Counted from the stretch's first letter, positions 25,577 through 34,821 are shown. The stretch is DNA of 64,000 nucleotides from CBDDLD01 sp965250025 (GCA_965250025.1 OZ252283.1:2976001-3040000), one strand, 5' to 3'. Program-made: numbers and translations. The notes: generated by a model from the sequence alone, not told the origin.

Positions 25577-26302
25577 TTAAGGTTTTGTAAAAAGACTTTT
25601 TAATTTTAAACTAATGACTCCAAAAATAGCTTCCGAAATGATTCCGCCACTCATTTTTGATTTCCCTTTGGTTCTATCTGTAAAAATAACTGGAATTTCA
25701 ACAATTTTAAATTTATATTGATGTGCTTTAAACTTCATTTCTATTTGAAACGCATAACCTATAAACTTTATTGAATCTAAGTTAATAGTTTCCAGAACCT
25801 TTCGTTTATAACACACAAAACCTGCAGTGGTATCATGAATTTTCATTCTAGTAATCAACCTTACATATATTGAAGCGCCATAGGATAATAACACTCTTGC
25901 CATAGGCCAGTTCACCACATTAACGCCCTTAATGTATCTGGAACCTATAGCAACATCGGCACCTTCGGCCTTGCATGCCTTGTATAGTTTATCTAGATCG
26001 TCTGGGTTATGCGAAAAATCAGCATCCATTTCAAAAATGTATTCATAATTTCTATCTAAACACCATTTAAACCCAGCTATATAAGCGGTTCCTAAGCCGT
26101 TCTTCTCACTCCTGCTCAATAAAAATAATTGATCAGAATACTGCTTCTGTAATTCAGAGACCTTATCAGCTGTACCATCAGGAGAATTATCATCAACAAT
26201 TAAAACATGAAAAGCTTGTTTCTGTACAAATACCGCATTGATAACAGCTTCTATATTTTCAATCTCATTATATGTAGGTATGATTACAATACCGTCAATC
26301 AT
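25577..26302 (-). CDS. Polyprenol-phosphate mannosyltransferase (DPM1-like GT2)
   Basis: 241-residue family 2 glycosyltransferase without transmembrane helices. Motifs: IIPTYNEIENI at the start, VDDNSPDGT (DxD-type region near 36), FEMDADFSHNPDDL for the metal, and TTAGFVCYKRKVLE. The length and motifs match dolichyl/polyprenyl-phosphate mannose synthases, which make the lipid-linked mannose donor used by O-glycosylation systems. Bacteroidota glycosylate many periplasmic proteins, so the donor role is plausible. First gene of the run with pyrC and DUF4296. Confidence 0.85.
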   Translation of the reverse strand: MIDGIVIIPTYNEIENIEAVINAVFVQKQAFHVLIVDDNSPDGTADKVSELQKQYSDQLFLLSRSEKNGLGTAYIAGFKWCLDRNYEYIFEMDADFSHNPDDLDKLYKACKAEGADVAIGSRYIKGVNVVNWPMARVLLSYGASIYVRLITRMKIHDTTAGFVCYKRKVLETINLDSIKFIGYAFQIEMKFKAHQYKFKIVEIPVIFTDRTKGKSKMSGGIISEAIFGVISLKLKSLFTKP

Positions 26303-26421
26303 TAGGCATAAATTTTAACAAATGTAAAGCTTTTGACTGATTCTAATCAGCAAAATATAGTTTTGATTTTTTCTTTAATCTTAATAGGTTGAGATCTCCA
26401 TATTCTTTATAATTTAGCAGT

Positions 26422-27072
26422 ATGCGTAATTTTATAACATACGACTGGCTTACTATTTTTTCCTGTATTGGCTTGGTATTTATTGTTGCTGCTAAATACT
26501 TATTTAATGTAAGGTTCAATGATTTCATCAAAATTGTTGGTAATTCAAAATATTTAAAGATTTATACTCGCGATCAGAAATTCATAGATGGCTTTGACAG
26601 TCTTCTGTTTATTAATATGGTCATTGCCGTAAGCATCTTTATCAGTATTACTTACCCTATCTTTTTTAGCGATATCAGTTTTAATATTTCATTTTTCCTT
26701 AAGCTGCTTTTAACTGTTAGTACTGTACTATTAATTAAAATTTTAATAGAACGCTTAATTGCCAGTTTATTTGATATGGATTCATTGATAGATCACTATT
26801 TATTTCAAAAAGTAACCTATAAAAACTTCTGTGGTCTTATTTTAATTGTGGCTAATGCAATTCTATTATATGGTATAAAGCCTTCTAAAATTGTAATAAT
26901 CTCAATTGTTTTAATACTTTTCCTCATAAATAGTATTGGTTTTATAACATCATTCAAAAACCATCAAAAGTTAATAAATCCAAATTTTTTCTATTTTTTA
27001 TTGTATCTTTGCGCTCTCGAAATCGGGCCTTATGTTATTTTATATAAGGTAATTAAAGAGTATAACGCTTAA
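26422..27072 (+). CDS. DUF4271 integral membrane protein
   Basis: 216 residues, about six transmembrane segments. The C-terminal signature FYFLLYLCALEIGPYVILYKV is characteristic of DUF4271, a Bacteroidota-restricted family of unknown function. It is followed 15 bases later by the uroporphyrinogen-III synthase-like gene, a pairing I recall across the phylum. A TATCTTTG promoter element lies inside its own last codons (27004-27011). Confidence 0.88.
   Translation: MRNFITYDWLTIFSCIGLVFIVAAKYLFNVRFNDFIKIVGNSKYLKIYTRDQKFIDGFDSLLFINMVIAVSIFISITYPIFFSDISFNISFFLKLLLTVSTVLLIKILIERLIASLFDMDSLIDHYLFQKVTYKNFCGLILIVANAILLYGIKPSKIVIISIVLILFLINSIGFITSFKNHQKLINPNFFYFLLYLCALEIGPYVILYKVIKEYNA
27004..27011 (+). 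promoter_or_regulatory. Possible internal promoter (TATCTTTG) for the hemD-like gene
   Basis: TATCTTTG followed by CGC, as in the rpsP promoter, lies in the last 20 codons of the DUF4271 gene and 76 bases before the next ATG. No TTG box at the right distance. About 80 chance matches of this motif are expected in a window of this composition. Confidence 0.35.
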
Positions 27073-27087
27073 AAAAACGTTTTGCAT

Positions 27088-27834
27088 ATGAGAGTGAAAA
27101 CGATTTTAGTGTCCCAGCCAGAGCCTAAGATAGAGAACTCACCCTACTTTGATTTGCAGGAAAAGCAAAAAGTAAAGGTAGACTTCAGACCATTTATTCA
27201 TGTAGAAGGAGTTCCTGCTAAAGAAATTAGACAACAGAAGATTGATCTAAGTAAATTTTCGGCAATTATATTAACAAGTAGAAATTCGGTAGATCACTTT
27301 TTTAGAGTGGCCGAAGAGATGCGTTTTAAAGTGCCGGATACTATGAAATATTTCTGTCAATCTGAAGCTGTTGCTTATTATTTACAAAAGTATGTCGTTT
27401 ACCGAAAGCGAAAAATATACGTAGGTAAACGTACTTTTGCGGACCTTTCTCCTTTAATTAAAAAGTATAAAGACGAAACGTTCTTGTTACCTACAACAGA
27501 TAAAGTAAAGCCTATTATTCCTGATACTTTAGACAAGTTAGCCATTAACTGGACTCAGGCCACATTCTATAAAACGGTAATCAGTGATTTATCTGATTTG
27601 GCTAACGTATACTACGACATCTTGGTATTTTTTAGTCCATCAGGTATTGAATCTTTGTTTCATAATTTCCCGGATTTCAAACAAAATGATACACGCATCG
27701 CAGTATTTGGGAACACAACAGTTAAAGCTGTTAAAGAAAAAGGATTACGTGTAGACATTGCTGCGCCAACTCCTGAAACTCCATCAATGACCATGGCGCT
27801 TCAAAAATATATTGATGAGGTCAACAAAAAATAA
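27088..27834 (+). CDS. hemD: Uroporphyrinogen-III synthase family protein
   Basis: 248 residues from the ATG at 27088; a TTG two codons earlier is less likely. Two Rossmann-like halves are visible: VKTILVSQPEP with SAIILTSRNSVDHFFRVAEE, and VYYDILVFFSPSGIESLFHNFPD with RIAVFGNTTVKAVKEKGLRVDIAAPTPE. This fits HemD, which closes hydroxymethylbilane to uroporphyrinogen III. HemD sequences are poorly conserved, and the stand-alone copy beside DUF4271 is outside any haem operon, so catalytic activity is unproven. Confidence 0.85.
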   Translation: MRVKTILVSQPEPKIENSPYFDLQEKQKVKVDFRPFIHVEGVPAKEIRQQKIDLSKFSAIILTSRNSVDHFFRVAEEMRFKVPDTMKYFCQSEAVAYYLQKYVVYRKRKIYVGKRTFADLSPLIKKYKDETFLLPTTDKVKPIIPDTLDKLAINWTQATFYKTVISDLSDLANVYYDILVFFSPSGIESLFHNFPDFKQNDTRIAVFGNTTVKAVKEKGLRVDIAAPTPETPSMTMALQKYIDEVNKK

Positions 27835-27852
27835 CACAAACTCACTATAATA

Positions 27853-27886
27853 AAAAAGCCGATTCTTAAAAGAATCGGCTTTTTTA
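27853..27886. terminator. Bidirectional terminator between hemD and pckA
   Basis: A perfect 15-bp stem (27853-27867 with 27870-27884) bears A and T runs on both sides, so it can end both convergent transcripts. Confidence 0.93.
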
Positions 27887-27904
27887 TATCTCAATAGTTA
27901 TCGA

Positions 27905-29515
27905 CTATTTTACTACTGGAGCAGCAGCCATAATCTCTTCATTAGCATAGTCTTCAAACTGTTTGAAGTTATCTCTGAATGATTTGGCTAATTTGTCAGC
28001 CATCTTATAATAACCTTCATCATCATTCCATGTTTGTCTTGGGCTTAAAACCTCGGTAGGTACATTAGGGCATGTTCTTGGTTGTTGTACTCCAAATATA
28101 GAGTGAATATGATAGTTATCTTTATTTGCCGCTTCCAAACTACCATCCATAGCAGCTTTGATCATAGCTCTGGTATATTTCAATTTCATACGTGTTCCTA
28201 CACCATAAGGGCCGCCTGTCCATCCGGTATTTACTAACCACACATTAACCCCTGCTTCTTGCATTTTTTTACTCAACATTTCGGCATACTTCGTAGGGTG
28301 TAATGGCATAAATGGCGCACCAAAACATGCAGAAAACGATGGTAATGGTTCGTCAATACCAGCTTCTGTCCCCGCTACTTTAGCTGTGTAGCCAGATATA
28401 AAGTGGTAGGCTGCCTGCCCAGGGTTTAGCTTTGAAATTGGAGGCAATACACCAAAAGCATCAGCTGTTAAAAAGAAAATATTTTTAGGATTTTTTCCTA
28501 TCGAAGGTGTTTGTATATTATCGATATGATAGATTGGATAACTCACTCTCGTATTTTGAGTAATTGTAGTATCCGCAAAATCTACATGACCTTCTTCATC
28601 CATAATTACATTTTCAAGGATGGCGCCTTTTTTAATAGCATCGTATATTTCTGGTTCACTCTCCCTAGAAAGGTTAATAACCTTTGCATAACATCCCCCT
28701 TCAAAATTGAAAACTGTATTTTCATTAGTCCATCCGTGTTCATCATCTCCAATCAAGCTTCGGTCCGGATCTGTAGAGAGTGTCGTTTTTCCTGTTCCTG
28801 ATAATCCAAAGAAAATAGAGGTGTCGCCTTCTTTACCAATATTGGCACTACAGTGCATTGGCAACGTATTTTTGAATACCGGCAATATAAAATTCAGGGC
28901 AGAGAAAATACCTTTTTTAATTTCCCCTGTATAACCTGTTCCGCCTACCAGTGCAATTTTCTTAGTAAAATTCAAGATGGCAAAATTATGTTGTCTTGTC
29001 CCGTCAATTTCTGCATCAGCCATAAAACCGGGCGCGTTAACTACTGTCCATTCCGGATTAAAACCATCCAATTCTTCTTCATCTGGTCTTAAGAACATGT
29101 TATGAACAAATAGGTTACTCCATGGGTATTCATTTATAACTCTAATATTCAATCTATAGTTATCATCGGCACAGGCATAGCAATCCCTTACATATACCTC
29201 CTTATTTGACAAATAGTCAACTACCTTATCATAGAGTGCATCAAACTTATTAGGTTCAAAAGGGATGTTAATATTACCCCACCAAACTCTGTCTTTTGTG
29301 ATGTCATCTTTTACAATAAATCTATCTTGAGGCGATCGTCCTGTAAACTCTCCTGTATTTACTGCCAAAGCACCAAATGAAGATTCTACACCTTGTTTAT
29401 TGCGTATTGTAGTTTCGTGTAATTCGTCTGAAGATAGTTGGTAATTAATTTTAGCATTCTTAATGCCATATTGGTCTAACGAAATCGATTTCGTTGATTG
29501 TGTATGGTTTACCAT
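27905..29515 (-). CDS. pckA: Phosphoenolpyruvate carboxykinase (ATP)
   Basis: Gluconeogenic enzyme that turns oxaloacetate and ATP into PEP, CO2 and ADP. 536 residues, the usual ATP-type length. Kinase-1a P-loop GLSGTGKTTLSTD; kinase-2 region DDEHGW; substrate Arg in FTGRSPQDRFIV; Mn site HCSANIG; ATP-type motif NTGWTGGPYGVGTRM. Monocistronic, ending at the bidirectional terminator. Confidence 0.98.
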   Translation of the reverse strand: MVNHTQSTKSISLDQYGIKNAKINYQLSSDELHETTIRNKQGVESSFGALAVNTGEFTGRSPQDRFIVKDDITKDRVWWGNINIPFEPNKFDALYDKVVDYLSNKEVYVRDCYACADDNYRLNIRVINEYPWSNLFVHNMFLRPDEEELDGFNPEWTVVNAPGFMADAEIDGTRQHNFAILNFTKKIALVGGTGYTGEIKKGIFSALNFILPVFKNTLPMHCSANIGKEGDTSIFFGLSGTGKTTLSTDPDRSLIGDDEHGWTNENTVFNFEGGCYAKVINLSRESEPEIYDAIKKGAILENVIMDEEGHVDFADTTITQNTRVSYPIYHIDNIQTPSIGKNPKNIFFLTADAFGVLPPISKLNPGQAAYHFISGYTAKVAGTEAGIDEPLPSFSACFGAPFMPLHPTKYAEMLSKKMQEAGVNVWLVNTGWTGGPYGVGTRMKLKYTRAMIKAAMDGSLEAANKDNYHIHSIFGVQQPRTCPNVPTEVLSPRQTWNDDEGYYKMADKLAKSFRDNFKQFEDYANEEIMAAAPVVK

Positions 29516-29581
29516 AATTGTGTTGTGTTTTTATGGAAGCAAAATTAAAACTTTATTTTTTATGAGAGGGCTTAAAATGGA

Positions 29582-29974
29582 TTAATCGGTTTTAAGCTTC
29601 AAAAAATTAACCAAAAGTAATATCCAACCTATTATAAGGCACAATCCTCCAATTGGAGTAATCCACGCAATAGTCTTAAAATCAAACCCTGTAAGCTCAT
29701 TAGTAGCTAAGCCATATATGGATCCGGAAAAGAATATTAAACCAATTAAAATCGTGTAAAAGATTGTTTTTTTAGCGGGTTTTGTAATTGTATTAGTTCC
29801 TCCTATAAATAATAATAAAAGTGCATGGTATATTTGATAACGCACTCCGGTTTCAAAAGTGGATATCAATTCTAAGCTAATCAAGGTTTTAAGCCCATGA
29901 GCAGCAAATGCTCCTAAAACTATAGACAGGCATCCTAAAATAGCAGCTGTAACAAGAATTATTTTGTTGTTCAT
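29582..29974 (-). CDS. DUF423 small membrane protein
   Basis: 130 residues from the ATG at 29974; an upstream start would add 23 polar residues. It has four transmembrane segments and the family sequence GAFAAHGLK near residue 20, followed by FETGVRYQIYHALLLL. DUF423 (YwdK-like) proteins are widespread inner-membrane proteins without known function. Divergent from the saccharopine dehydrogenase gene. Confidence 0.88.
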   Translation of the reverse strand: MNNKIILVTAAILGCLSIVLGAFAAHGLKTLISLELISTFETGVRYQIYHALLLLFIGGTNTITKPAKKTIFYTILIGLIFFSGSIYGLATNELTGFDFKTIAWITPIGGLCLIIGWILLLVNFLKLKTD

Positions 29975-30055
29975 AAGTAAAGTGATTTTTCGGTTTATAA
30001 TCCCTTTTGTATTTCTTACTTTCGTGTTTGCAAAATTAGTCATATTACACCCATT

Positions 30056-31426
30056 ATGCGAAAGATTTTAATTATTGGTGCTGGCAAATCATCATCTTAT
30101 CTTATAAAATACTTTTTAGACAAATCTAACTCTGAGAATTTATTCATTACCATCGGAGATCTTAATTTAGACAATGCTAAAAAGTTAGTCAATGGCCATC
30201 CTAATTCTGAAGTTATAGTATTAGATGTGTTTGACGCCGACTCTCGTACAACAGCGATTCAGAATGCAGATATCGTGGTCTCAATGCTTCCAGCCAGATT
30301 TCATATTGAAGTGGCTAAAGATTGTATTACTTATAATAGACACATGGTAACAGCTTCATATGTAAGTAAGGAAATGAAGGCTCTTGATGAAGATGCAAAG
30401 GACAAAGGTCTTATTTTTATGAATGAAATTGGTGTTGATCCGGGTATTGATCATATGAGTGCCATGCAAGTCATAGATAGAATAAGAGATAATGGTGGAA
30501 AACTATTGCTTTTTGAATCTTTTACCGGTGGACTGGTGGCTCCTGAAAGCGACAATAATTTATGGAATTATAAATTTACATGGAATCCGAGAAATGTAGT
30601 TGTTGCTGGTCAGGGTGGTGCTGCTAAATTTTTACAGGAAGAACAGTTTAAATATATTCCTTATAATCGTCTTTTCAGACGTACAGAATTTTTAGATGTT
30701 GATGGTTATGGTCGTTTTGAAGCTTATGCCAACAGAGATTCTCTTAAATATCAGGAGGCATATGGCTTAGAGAATGCTAAAACGCTTTATCGTGGTACTA
30801 TGAGGCGTGTAGGATTTAGTAGAGCATGGAATGTATTTGTTCAATTAGGGATGACAGATGACAGTTACACCATAGACGATAGTGAAAACATGAGTTATCG
30901 CGATTTTGTAAATGCATTTTTACCGTATAGTCCAACCGATTCCGTAGAGTTAAAATTTAGACATGCTTTAAAAATTGATCAAGATGACATTGTATGGGGT
31001 AAGTTTGAGGAACTCGATCTCTTTAACCCTAATAAACAAGTAGAGCTCAAAAAAGCCACTCCGGCACAAATTCTTCAAAAAATATTAATGGATAATTGGA
31101 CATTAAGTTCAGAAGATAAAGACATGATAGTCATGTATCATAAATTTGGTTATGAGCTGAATGGTAAAAAACATCAAATTGATGCTACTATGGTGACTTT
31201 AGGAGAAGATCAGACCTATACCGCTATGGCCAAAACCGTAGGTTTGCCTGTAGCTATTGCAACCTTAGACATTCTCAATGGTAAAATTACAACCCCGGGA
31301 GTTCAAATTCCTATTAAAAAAGAGGTTTATACTCCTATATTAGAAGAGTTGGAAACGTATGGTATAGTTTTTAAGGAAAAAGAAGTTCCATATTTAGGCT
31401 ACAATCCTCTAAATCTAGAAGCTTAG
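30056..31426 (+). CDS. Saccharopine dehydrogenase family protein
   Basis: 456 residues. N-terminal Rossmann motif ILIIGAGKSSSYLIKYF, then MLPARFHIEVAKDCI and NEIGVDPGIDHMSAMQ, the signature of saccharopine reductase/dehydrogenase (Lys9-like). It most likely takes part in lysine breakdown through saccharopine, whose downstream product route ends at glutaryl-CoA, the presumed substrate of the dehydrogenase at 5.2 kb. An Lrp-type regulator follows 79 bases later and is a likely controller. Confidence 0.9.
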   Translation: MRKILIIGAGKSSSYLIKYFLDKSNSENLFITIGDLNLDNAKKLVNGHPNSEVIVLDVFDADSRTTAIQNADIVVSMLPARFHIEVAKDCITYNRHMVTASYVSKEMKALDEDAKDKGLIFMNEIGVDPGIDHMSAMQVIDRIRDNGGKLLLFESFTGGLVAPESDNNLWNYKFTWNPRNVVVAGQGGAAKFLQEEQFKYIPYNRLFRRTEFLDVDGYGRFEAYANRDSLKYQEAYGLENAKTLYRGTMRRVGFSRAWNVFVQLGMTDDSYTIDDSENMSYRDFVNAFLPYSPTDSVELKFRHALKIDQDDIVWGKFEELDLFNPNKQVELKKATPAQILQKILMDNWTLSSEDKDMIVMYHKFGYELNGKKHQIDATMVTLGEDQTYTAMAKTVGLPVAIATLDILNGKITTPGVQIPIKKEVYTPILEELETYGIVFKEKEVPYLGYNPLNLEA

Positions 31427-31505
31427 GCTATAAGTATTTAAACATATGGTTTCATATTGAAATCATTTTTATATTTTTAACTTTCATATTAAAATTTCAA
31501 ATGCT

Positions 31506-31976
31506 ATGAAGGTTAATAGTAAAGGCGTTTACATTGATGGTATTGATAAAAAGATATTAAGAGCATTGATGCAAGATGCCAGAACACCTATTCTTGAAAT
31601 TGCCAGAAATGTTGGTATTTCTGGAGCGGCCATACATCAACGCTTAAGAAAACTTGAAAAATCCGGACTCCTTTCAGGATCAAAATTCATTATTAATCCT
31701 AAGATTTTAGGTTATAATACGATGGCTTTTGTAGGTGTCTATTTGGATAAAGCGGTGAGTAATCCAGAAGCTGTAAAGCAACTGCAAAAAGTACCAGAAG
31801 TCATAGAATGTCATTATACTACTGGGCATTGGAGCATTTTCATAAAAGTATTAGCCAAAGACAATGAACATCTCATGCATGTTTTAAATTCAGAAATACA
31901 GAGTATCAAAGGCGTATCACGTACCGAAACATTTATTTCTCTACAACAACAAATAGATCGACAAATCAAAATATAA
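31506..31976 (+). CDS. Lrp/AsnC-family transcriptional regulator
   Basis: 156 residues. N-terminal helix-turn-helix (GIDKKILRALMQDARTPI, then VGISGAAIHQRLRKLEKSGLL) and a C-terminal RAM/AsnC ligand domain (about 75-150, VIECHYTTGHWSIFIKVLAKD). The position next to saccharopine dehydrogenase suggests an amino-acid-responsive regulator of lysine metabolism; the effector is not visible. Confidence 0.93.
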   Translation: MKVNSKGVYIDGIDKKILRALMQDARTPILEIARNVGISGAAIHQRLRKLEKSGLLSGSKFIINPKILGYNTMAFVGVYLDKAVSNPEAVKQLQKVPEVIECHYTTGHWSIFIKVLAKDNEHLMHVLNSEIQSIKGVSRTETFISLQQQIDRQIKI

Positions 31977-32247
31977 AGAGACCTTTAAAGTTAAAGGCCC
32001 CCTCTCTGGATGCAGTCAAAAAAATCAATTAATCTAACCCTTATTTTTTAATTAGCTTTCTAACTACAATATCTATTTAGTTTTATTAAACTTATTTCAA
32101 AATTACCATTTGACAACTTTTACATCAACCGTAATTACACGGTTTAAAGAAACCCAGTATAAACCCCTGATTTTAAGTTCTCGTATTTTTTCTAAATGCA
32201 TAATTGTCTAACTTTAAAACTTAACCTAATTAAATTTTATTCAAATC
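31977..32247. other. Intergenic region before the four-gene signalling operon
   Basis: 271 A/T-rich bases. A weak hairpin near 31981-32002 (CCTTTA/TAAAGG) has no T run. I see no clear promoter box or operator. Confidence 0.4.
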
Positions 32248-32691
32248 ATGAAAACAGAACCTCTAGAAGACACAACAATTCCCGTAAAAACAGCTCAGGC
32301 TTGGGTTGGCACCTGGCAAGAGATGAATCCTAAACGCGCAAAAGCATTTTTAATACCTATGTCGGATCTTATAAATTCATTTATAGAAATGGGTATAGCG
32401 ACAAAAACTGATGACGGCACTTATCGTGTTGATGAAATCCCAGATGGAGCAGTTAGAGCCTACGTCGGCACCAATCCTGATCCTTCCTCACGAGAAATGC
32501 AAAATGGCTATGGCAACAAGCTATTTATTGTTGGCACTGTAAAGGAAGGTGATATTTATAGAGATATTATAAAGGGGGAAGAGAATGCTATGGCGATAGA
32601 ACCACAGGGTTCCGGAATCTTTGATTTTACTAAACCATGCCCTAGTGATTGTGATCCCCAAAGCCCTTTACTAAACTTAAAATCGAATTAA
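32248..32691 (+). CDS. Uncharacterised small protein with C-terminal CPxxCD-SPL segment
   Basis: 147-residue soluble protein of unknown function. It starts with a short polar arm followed by KTAQAWVGTWQEM, has a mixed alpha/beta middle (VRAYVGTNPDPSS, LFIVGTVKEG), and ends in FDFTKPCPSDCDPQSPL with two cysteines. No signal peptide. I recall small Bacteroidota proteins with the same QAW start and PCPxxCDxxSPL end, uncharacterised. Its stop overlaps the start of the next gene as TAATG, so it belongs to the membrane protein-kinase-regulator operon and may be sensed or controlled by it. Confidence 0.7.
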   Translation: MKTEPLEDTTIPVKTAQAWVGTWQEMNPKRAKAFLIPMSDLINSFIEMGIATKTDDGTYRVDEIPDGAVRAYVGTNPDPSSREMQNGYGNKLFIVGTVKEGDIYRDIIKGEENAMAIEPQGSGIFDFTKPCPSDCDPQSPLLNLKSN

Positions 32692-33335
32692 TGGAATTGA
32701 TTAATGATTTTTTTCAAGATCTGGGAATATTATTAATCTTTATCAACGCATGCTTATATTTATGGAGCTACAGAAGTTCAAAACCTTCTGTAGCTCATAA
32801 TTATTTAAGCCTCTATTTAGCCCTGAGTTTTATCATTGTATTAACGACTATTATTCTTGGTAAAAATGCCATTCCCAATTTGTACTTATCACACTATTAC
32901 TTTTTAATACAGTTTATCTTATTATCATTATTTTACAGATCACTTTTTCACAAACATCAAAAACGTTGGGTAAATACAATTCTTATTTTAGTCATTCTCA
33001 TTTTAATTGTTCAATATAGCTTTAAACCGAGTTTATATTTTAACTTTAACGTGTTAGAAATATTTTTAACCTCATTCCCCTTAGTCGTATACTCTATTAT
33101 ACACTTGTATAATTCATTGAGTAAGAAAAGAGAGTATATGTATGTTAATGCTGGTATTTTAATCTATTTAACAACAAGTACTTTAATATTTATACTAGGC
33201 GACTACCTCTCCAATAGAGATGGCGATCTTATTAGAAAAATTTGGTTTCTTAATAAAGTACTATATGTTGGATACTTGGTATTAATTTTAATTGAATGGA
33301 GGAATTACAATCGGCGAATCAGGAGCAAATCATAA
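32691..33335 (+). CDS. Seven-helix membrane protein, putative sensor component
   Basis: 214 residues with about seven transmembrane segments and a basic C-terminus (NRRIRSKS). No catalytic motif and no recognised domain. The last 40 bases overlap the histidine kinase gene in another frame, a very tight coupling. It could serve as the membrane sensor for the next-door kinase, which has only one helix of its own. Confidence 0.7.
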   Translation: MELINDFFQDLGILLIFINACLYLWSYRSSKPSVAHNYLSLYLALSFIIVLTTIILGKNAIPNLYLSHYYFLIQFILLSLFYRSLFHKHQKRWVNTILILVILILIVQYSFKPSLYFNFNVLEIFLTSFPLVVYSIIHLYNSLSKKREYMYVNAGILIYLTTSTLIFILGDYLSNRDGDLIRKIWFLNKVLYVGYLVLILIEWRNYNRRIRSKS

Positions 33336-34099
33336 GAGCATTAGTTTATGGCCTTATCTTCTTGGTATTAGTTGCTACCGGGTTGATTTTATTTTTCCAT
33401 TATTCTCGAAAAAAGATCATTGAAAAAGAACAGGAAAAACTCAATATTCAATTGGGACAACAAAAAAAGATTCTACAAGCTTCGATCACCACTCAGGAAA
33501 AAGAGCGCCAACGTATTGCTCAGGATCTTCACGATGCCATTAGTGCTAAACTTAATGTTATTAGTCTAACAACTCATGTATTATTAGGCGATACTTCTAT
33601 AAATGAAGAACAGAAAAAAGCACTGGAACACATCTTAGATGTAACAAGTAATACTCTGGAAAGTTCTAGAAAAATAGCTCATGACCTTATGCCGCCCGTA
33701 TTGGAAAAATTTGGACTCAAAGTCGCACTGGAAGAATTATTTGAAGATTTTATAAAAAGCAAACAAATAGACATCAATTATGATATAGATCAATTTAATA
33801 CCATAAACAAAACCAAAGATTTGCATGTATTTAGAATCATTCAAGAGCTTATTAATAATTCCATAAGACATGGAAAAGCCAAACAGCTAGATATTATTCT
33901 TAAGCAAAGTCGTGGGTTTTTAACTATAGATTATAAAGATAATGGTATTGGTTTTGACACAGATTTTAAAGACAAAAAAGCCGGCATAGGGCTTCAAAAT
34001 ATCGAAAGCAGGGTGGCTATTCTTGAGGGTTCTATAGTGATAGAAAGCCAAATCAATAAAGGAAGTACTTTCACCATAAATTGTAAGACTTATGATTAA
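33296..34099 (+). CDS. Sensor histidine kinase, NarL-partner (HisKA_3) type
   Basis: 267 residues: one transmembrane helix (about 14-36), a coiled coil (40-70), then the dimerisation/phosphoacceptor motif ERQRIAQDLHDAISAKLNV with His79, and an HATPase domain (NNSIRHGKAKQ, DNGIGFD, KAGIGLQNIESRV). It lacks any extracytoplasmic sensor domain. It overlaps the upstream membrane protein by 40 bases and the response regulator by eight. Confidence 0.9.
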   Translation: MEELQSANQEQIIRALVYGLIFLVLVATGLILFFHYSRKKIIEKEQEKLNIQLGQQKKILQASITTQEKERQRIAQDLHDAISAKLNVISLTTHVLLGDTSINEEQKKALEHILDVTSNTLESSRKIAHDLMPPVLEKFGLKVALEELFEDFIKSKQIDINYDIDQFNTINKTKDLHVFRIIQELINNSIRHGKAKQLDIILKQSRGFLTIDYKDNGIGFDTDFKDKKAGIGLQNIESRVAILEGSIVIESQINKGSTFTINCKTYD

Positions 34100-34775
34100 A
34101 AAAATCACATTAGCATTGGCGGATGACGAGCTTTTATTTCGTCAAGGCCTTATTGCCATTTTAAATAAGGACGAACGCATTGATATCTTATTTGATGTTA
34201 ATGACGGCGAGGAGCTCATGACAGCACTCCGGTCCACAGAACAACTACCAGAAATTGTAATCACAGACCTAAAAATGCCTGGTTTGAATGGTGTGGAAGC
34301 AACCAAATTGATACGCAAAGAATTTCCAAAAATAAAAATCATAGCGCTTACAAGCTACTTCAGCAAGCCTTTTATTGTAAACATGATCTCTATTGGCGCG
34401 GTAGCTTATTTGGCAAAAAACAGCACCCCAAATTTAATGATCACAACCATCGAAGAAGTTTCCGAAAAAGGATTTTATTACGATGCTCAAGTTATGAAAT
34501 TCATTCATGAGGGCTTAATGAACCCTTCGGACAAAAAATTAAAATCAAACTTTGACACCACTTACTTTACCAAACGTGAAAAAGAAGTTCTGACACTGAT
34601 CTGCAAGCAATTCACCACAAATGAAATTGCAGAACAATTATTTCTGAGCCCAAGAACCGTTGAAGGTCATCGTAACAATTTATTATTAAAAACTGAATCT
34701 AAAAATGTCGCAGGTTTGGTAGTCTATGCCATACATAAAAAATTAGTGACACTTGAAGATACTTTTTTGACATAA
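34092..34775 (+). CDS. NarL/LuxR-family response regulator
   Basis: 227 residues. Receiver with the acidic pocket Asp11/Asp12 and phospho-acceptor Asp59 (IVITDLKMPGLNG); conserved Lys replaced in context AYLAKNS. C-terminal LuxR helix-turn-helix from about 155 (FTKREKEVLTLICKQFTTNEIA, then LSPRTVEGHRNNLLLK). Last gene of the operon, ended by a terminator. Confidence 0.92.
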   Translation: MIKKITLALADDELLFRQGLIAILNKDERIDILFDVNDGEELMTALRSTEQLPEIVITDLKMPGLNGVEATKLIRKEFPKIKIIALTSYFSKPFIVNMISIGAVAYLAKNSTPNLMITTIEEVSEKGFYYDAQVMKFIHEGLMNPSDKKLKSNFDTTYFTKREKEVLTLICKQFTTNEIAEQLFLSPRTVEGHRNNLLLKTESKNVAGLVVYAIHKKLVTLEDTFLT

Positions 34776-34778
34776 AAA

Positions 34779-34799
34779 AAGCCCGGATATTCCAGGCTT
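34779..34799. terminator. Terminator between the response regulator and the zinc peptidase
   Basis: AAGCCCGGA (34779-34787) pairs with TCCAGGCTT (34791-34799) with one mismatch. An A run precedes it and a short T-rich stretch follows; it may serve both convergent genes. Confidence 0.75.
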
Positions 34800-34821
34800 C
34801 TTAATCTCTTTTGTATAATCG

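Noticed and set aside
26343..26531. 62-codon minus-strand frame between the mannosyltransferase and DUF4271 genes
   Set aside because: Overlaps the start of the conserved DUF4271 gene and has no recognisable features.
31981..32012. Terminator after the Lrp gene
   Set aside because: The stem is only six pairs and there is no T run after it.
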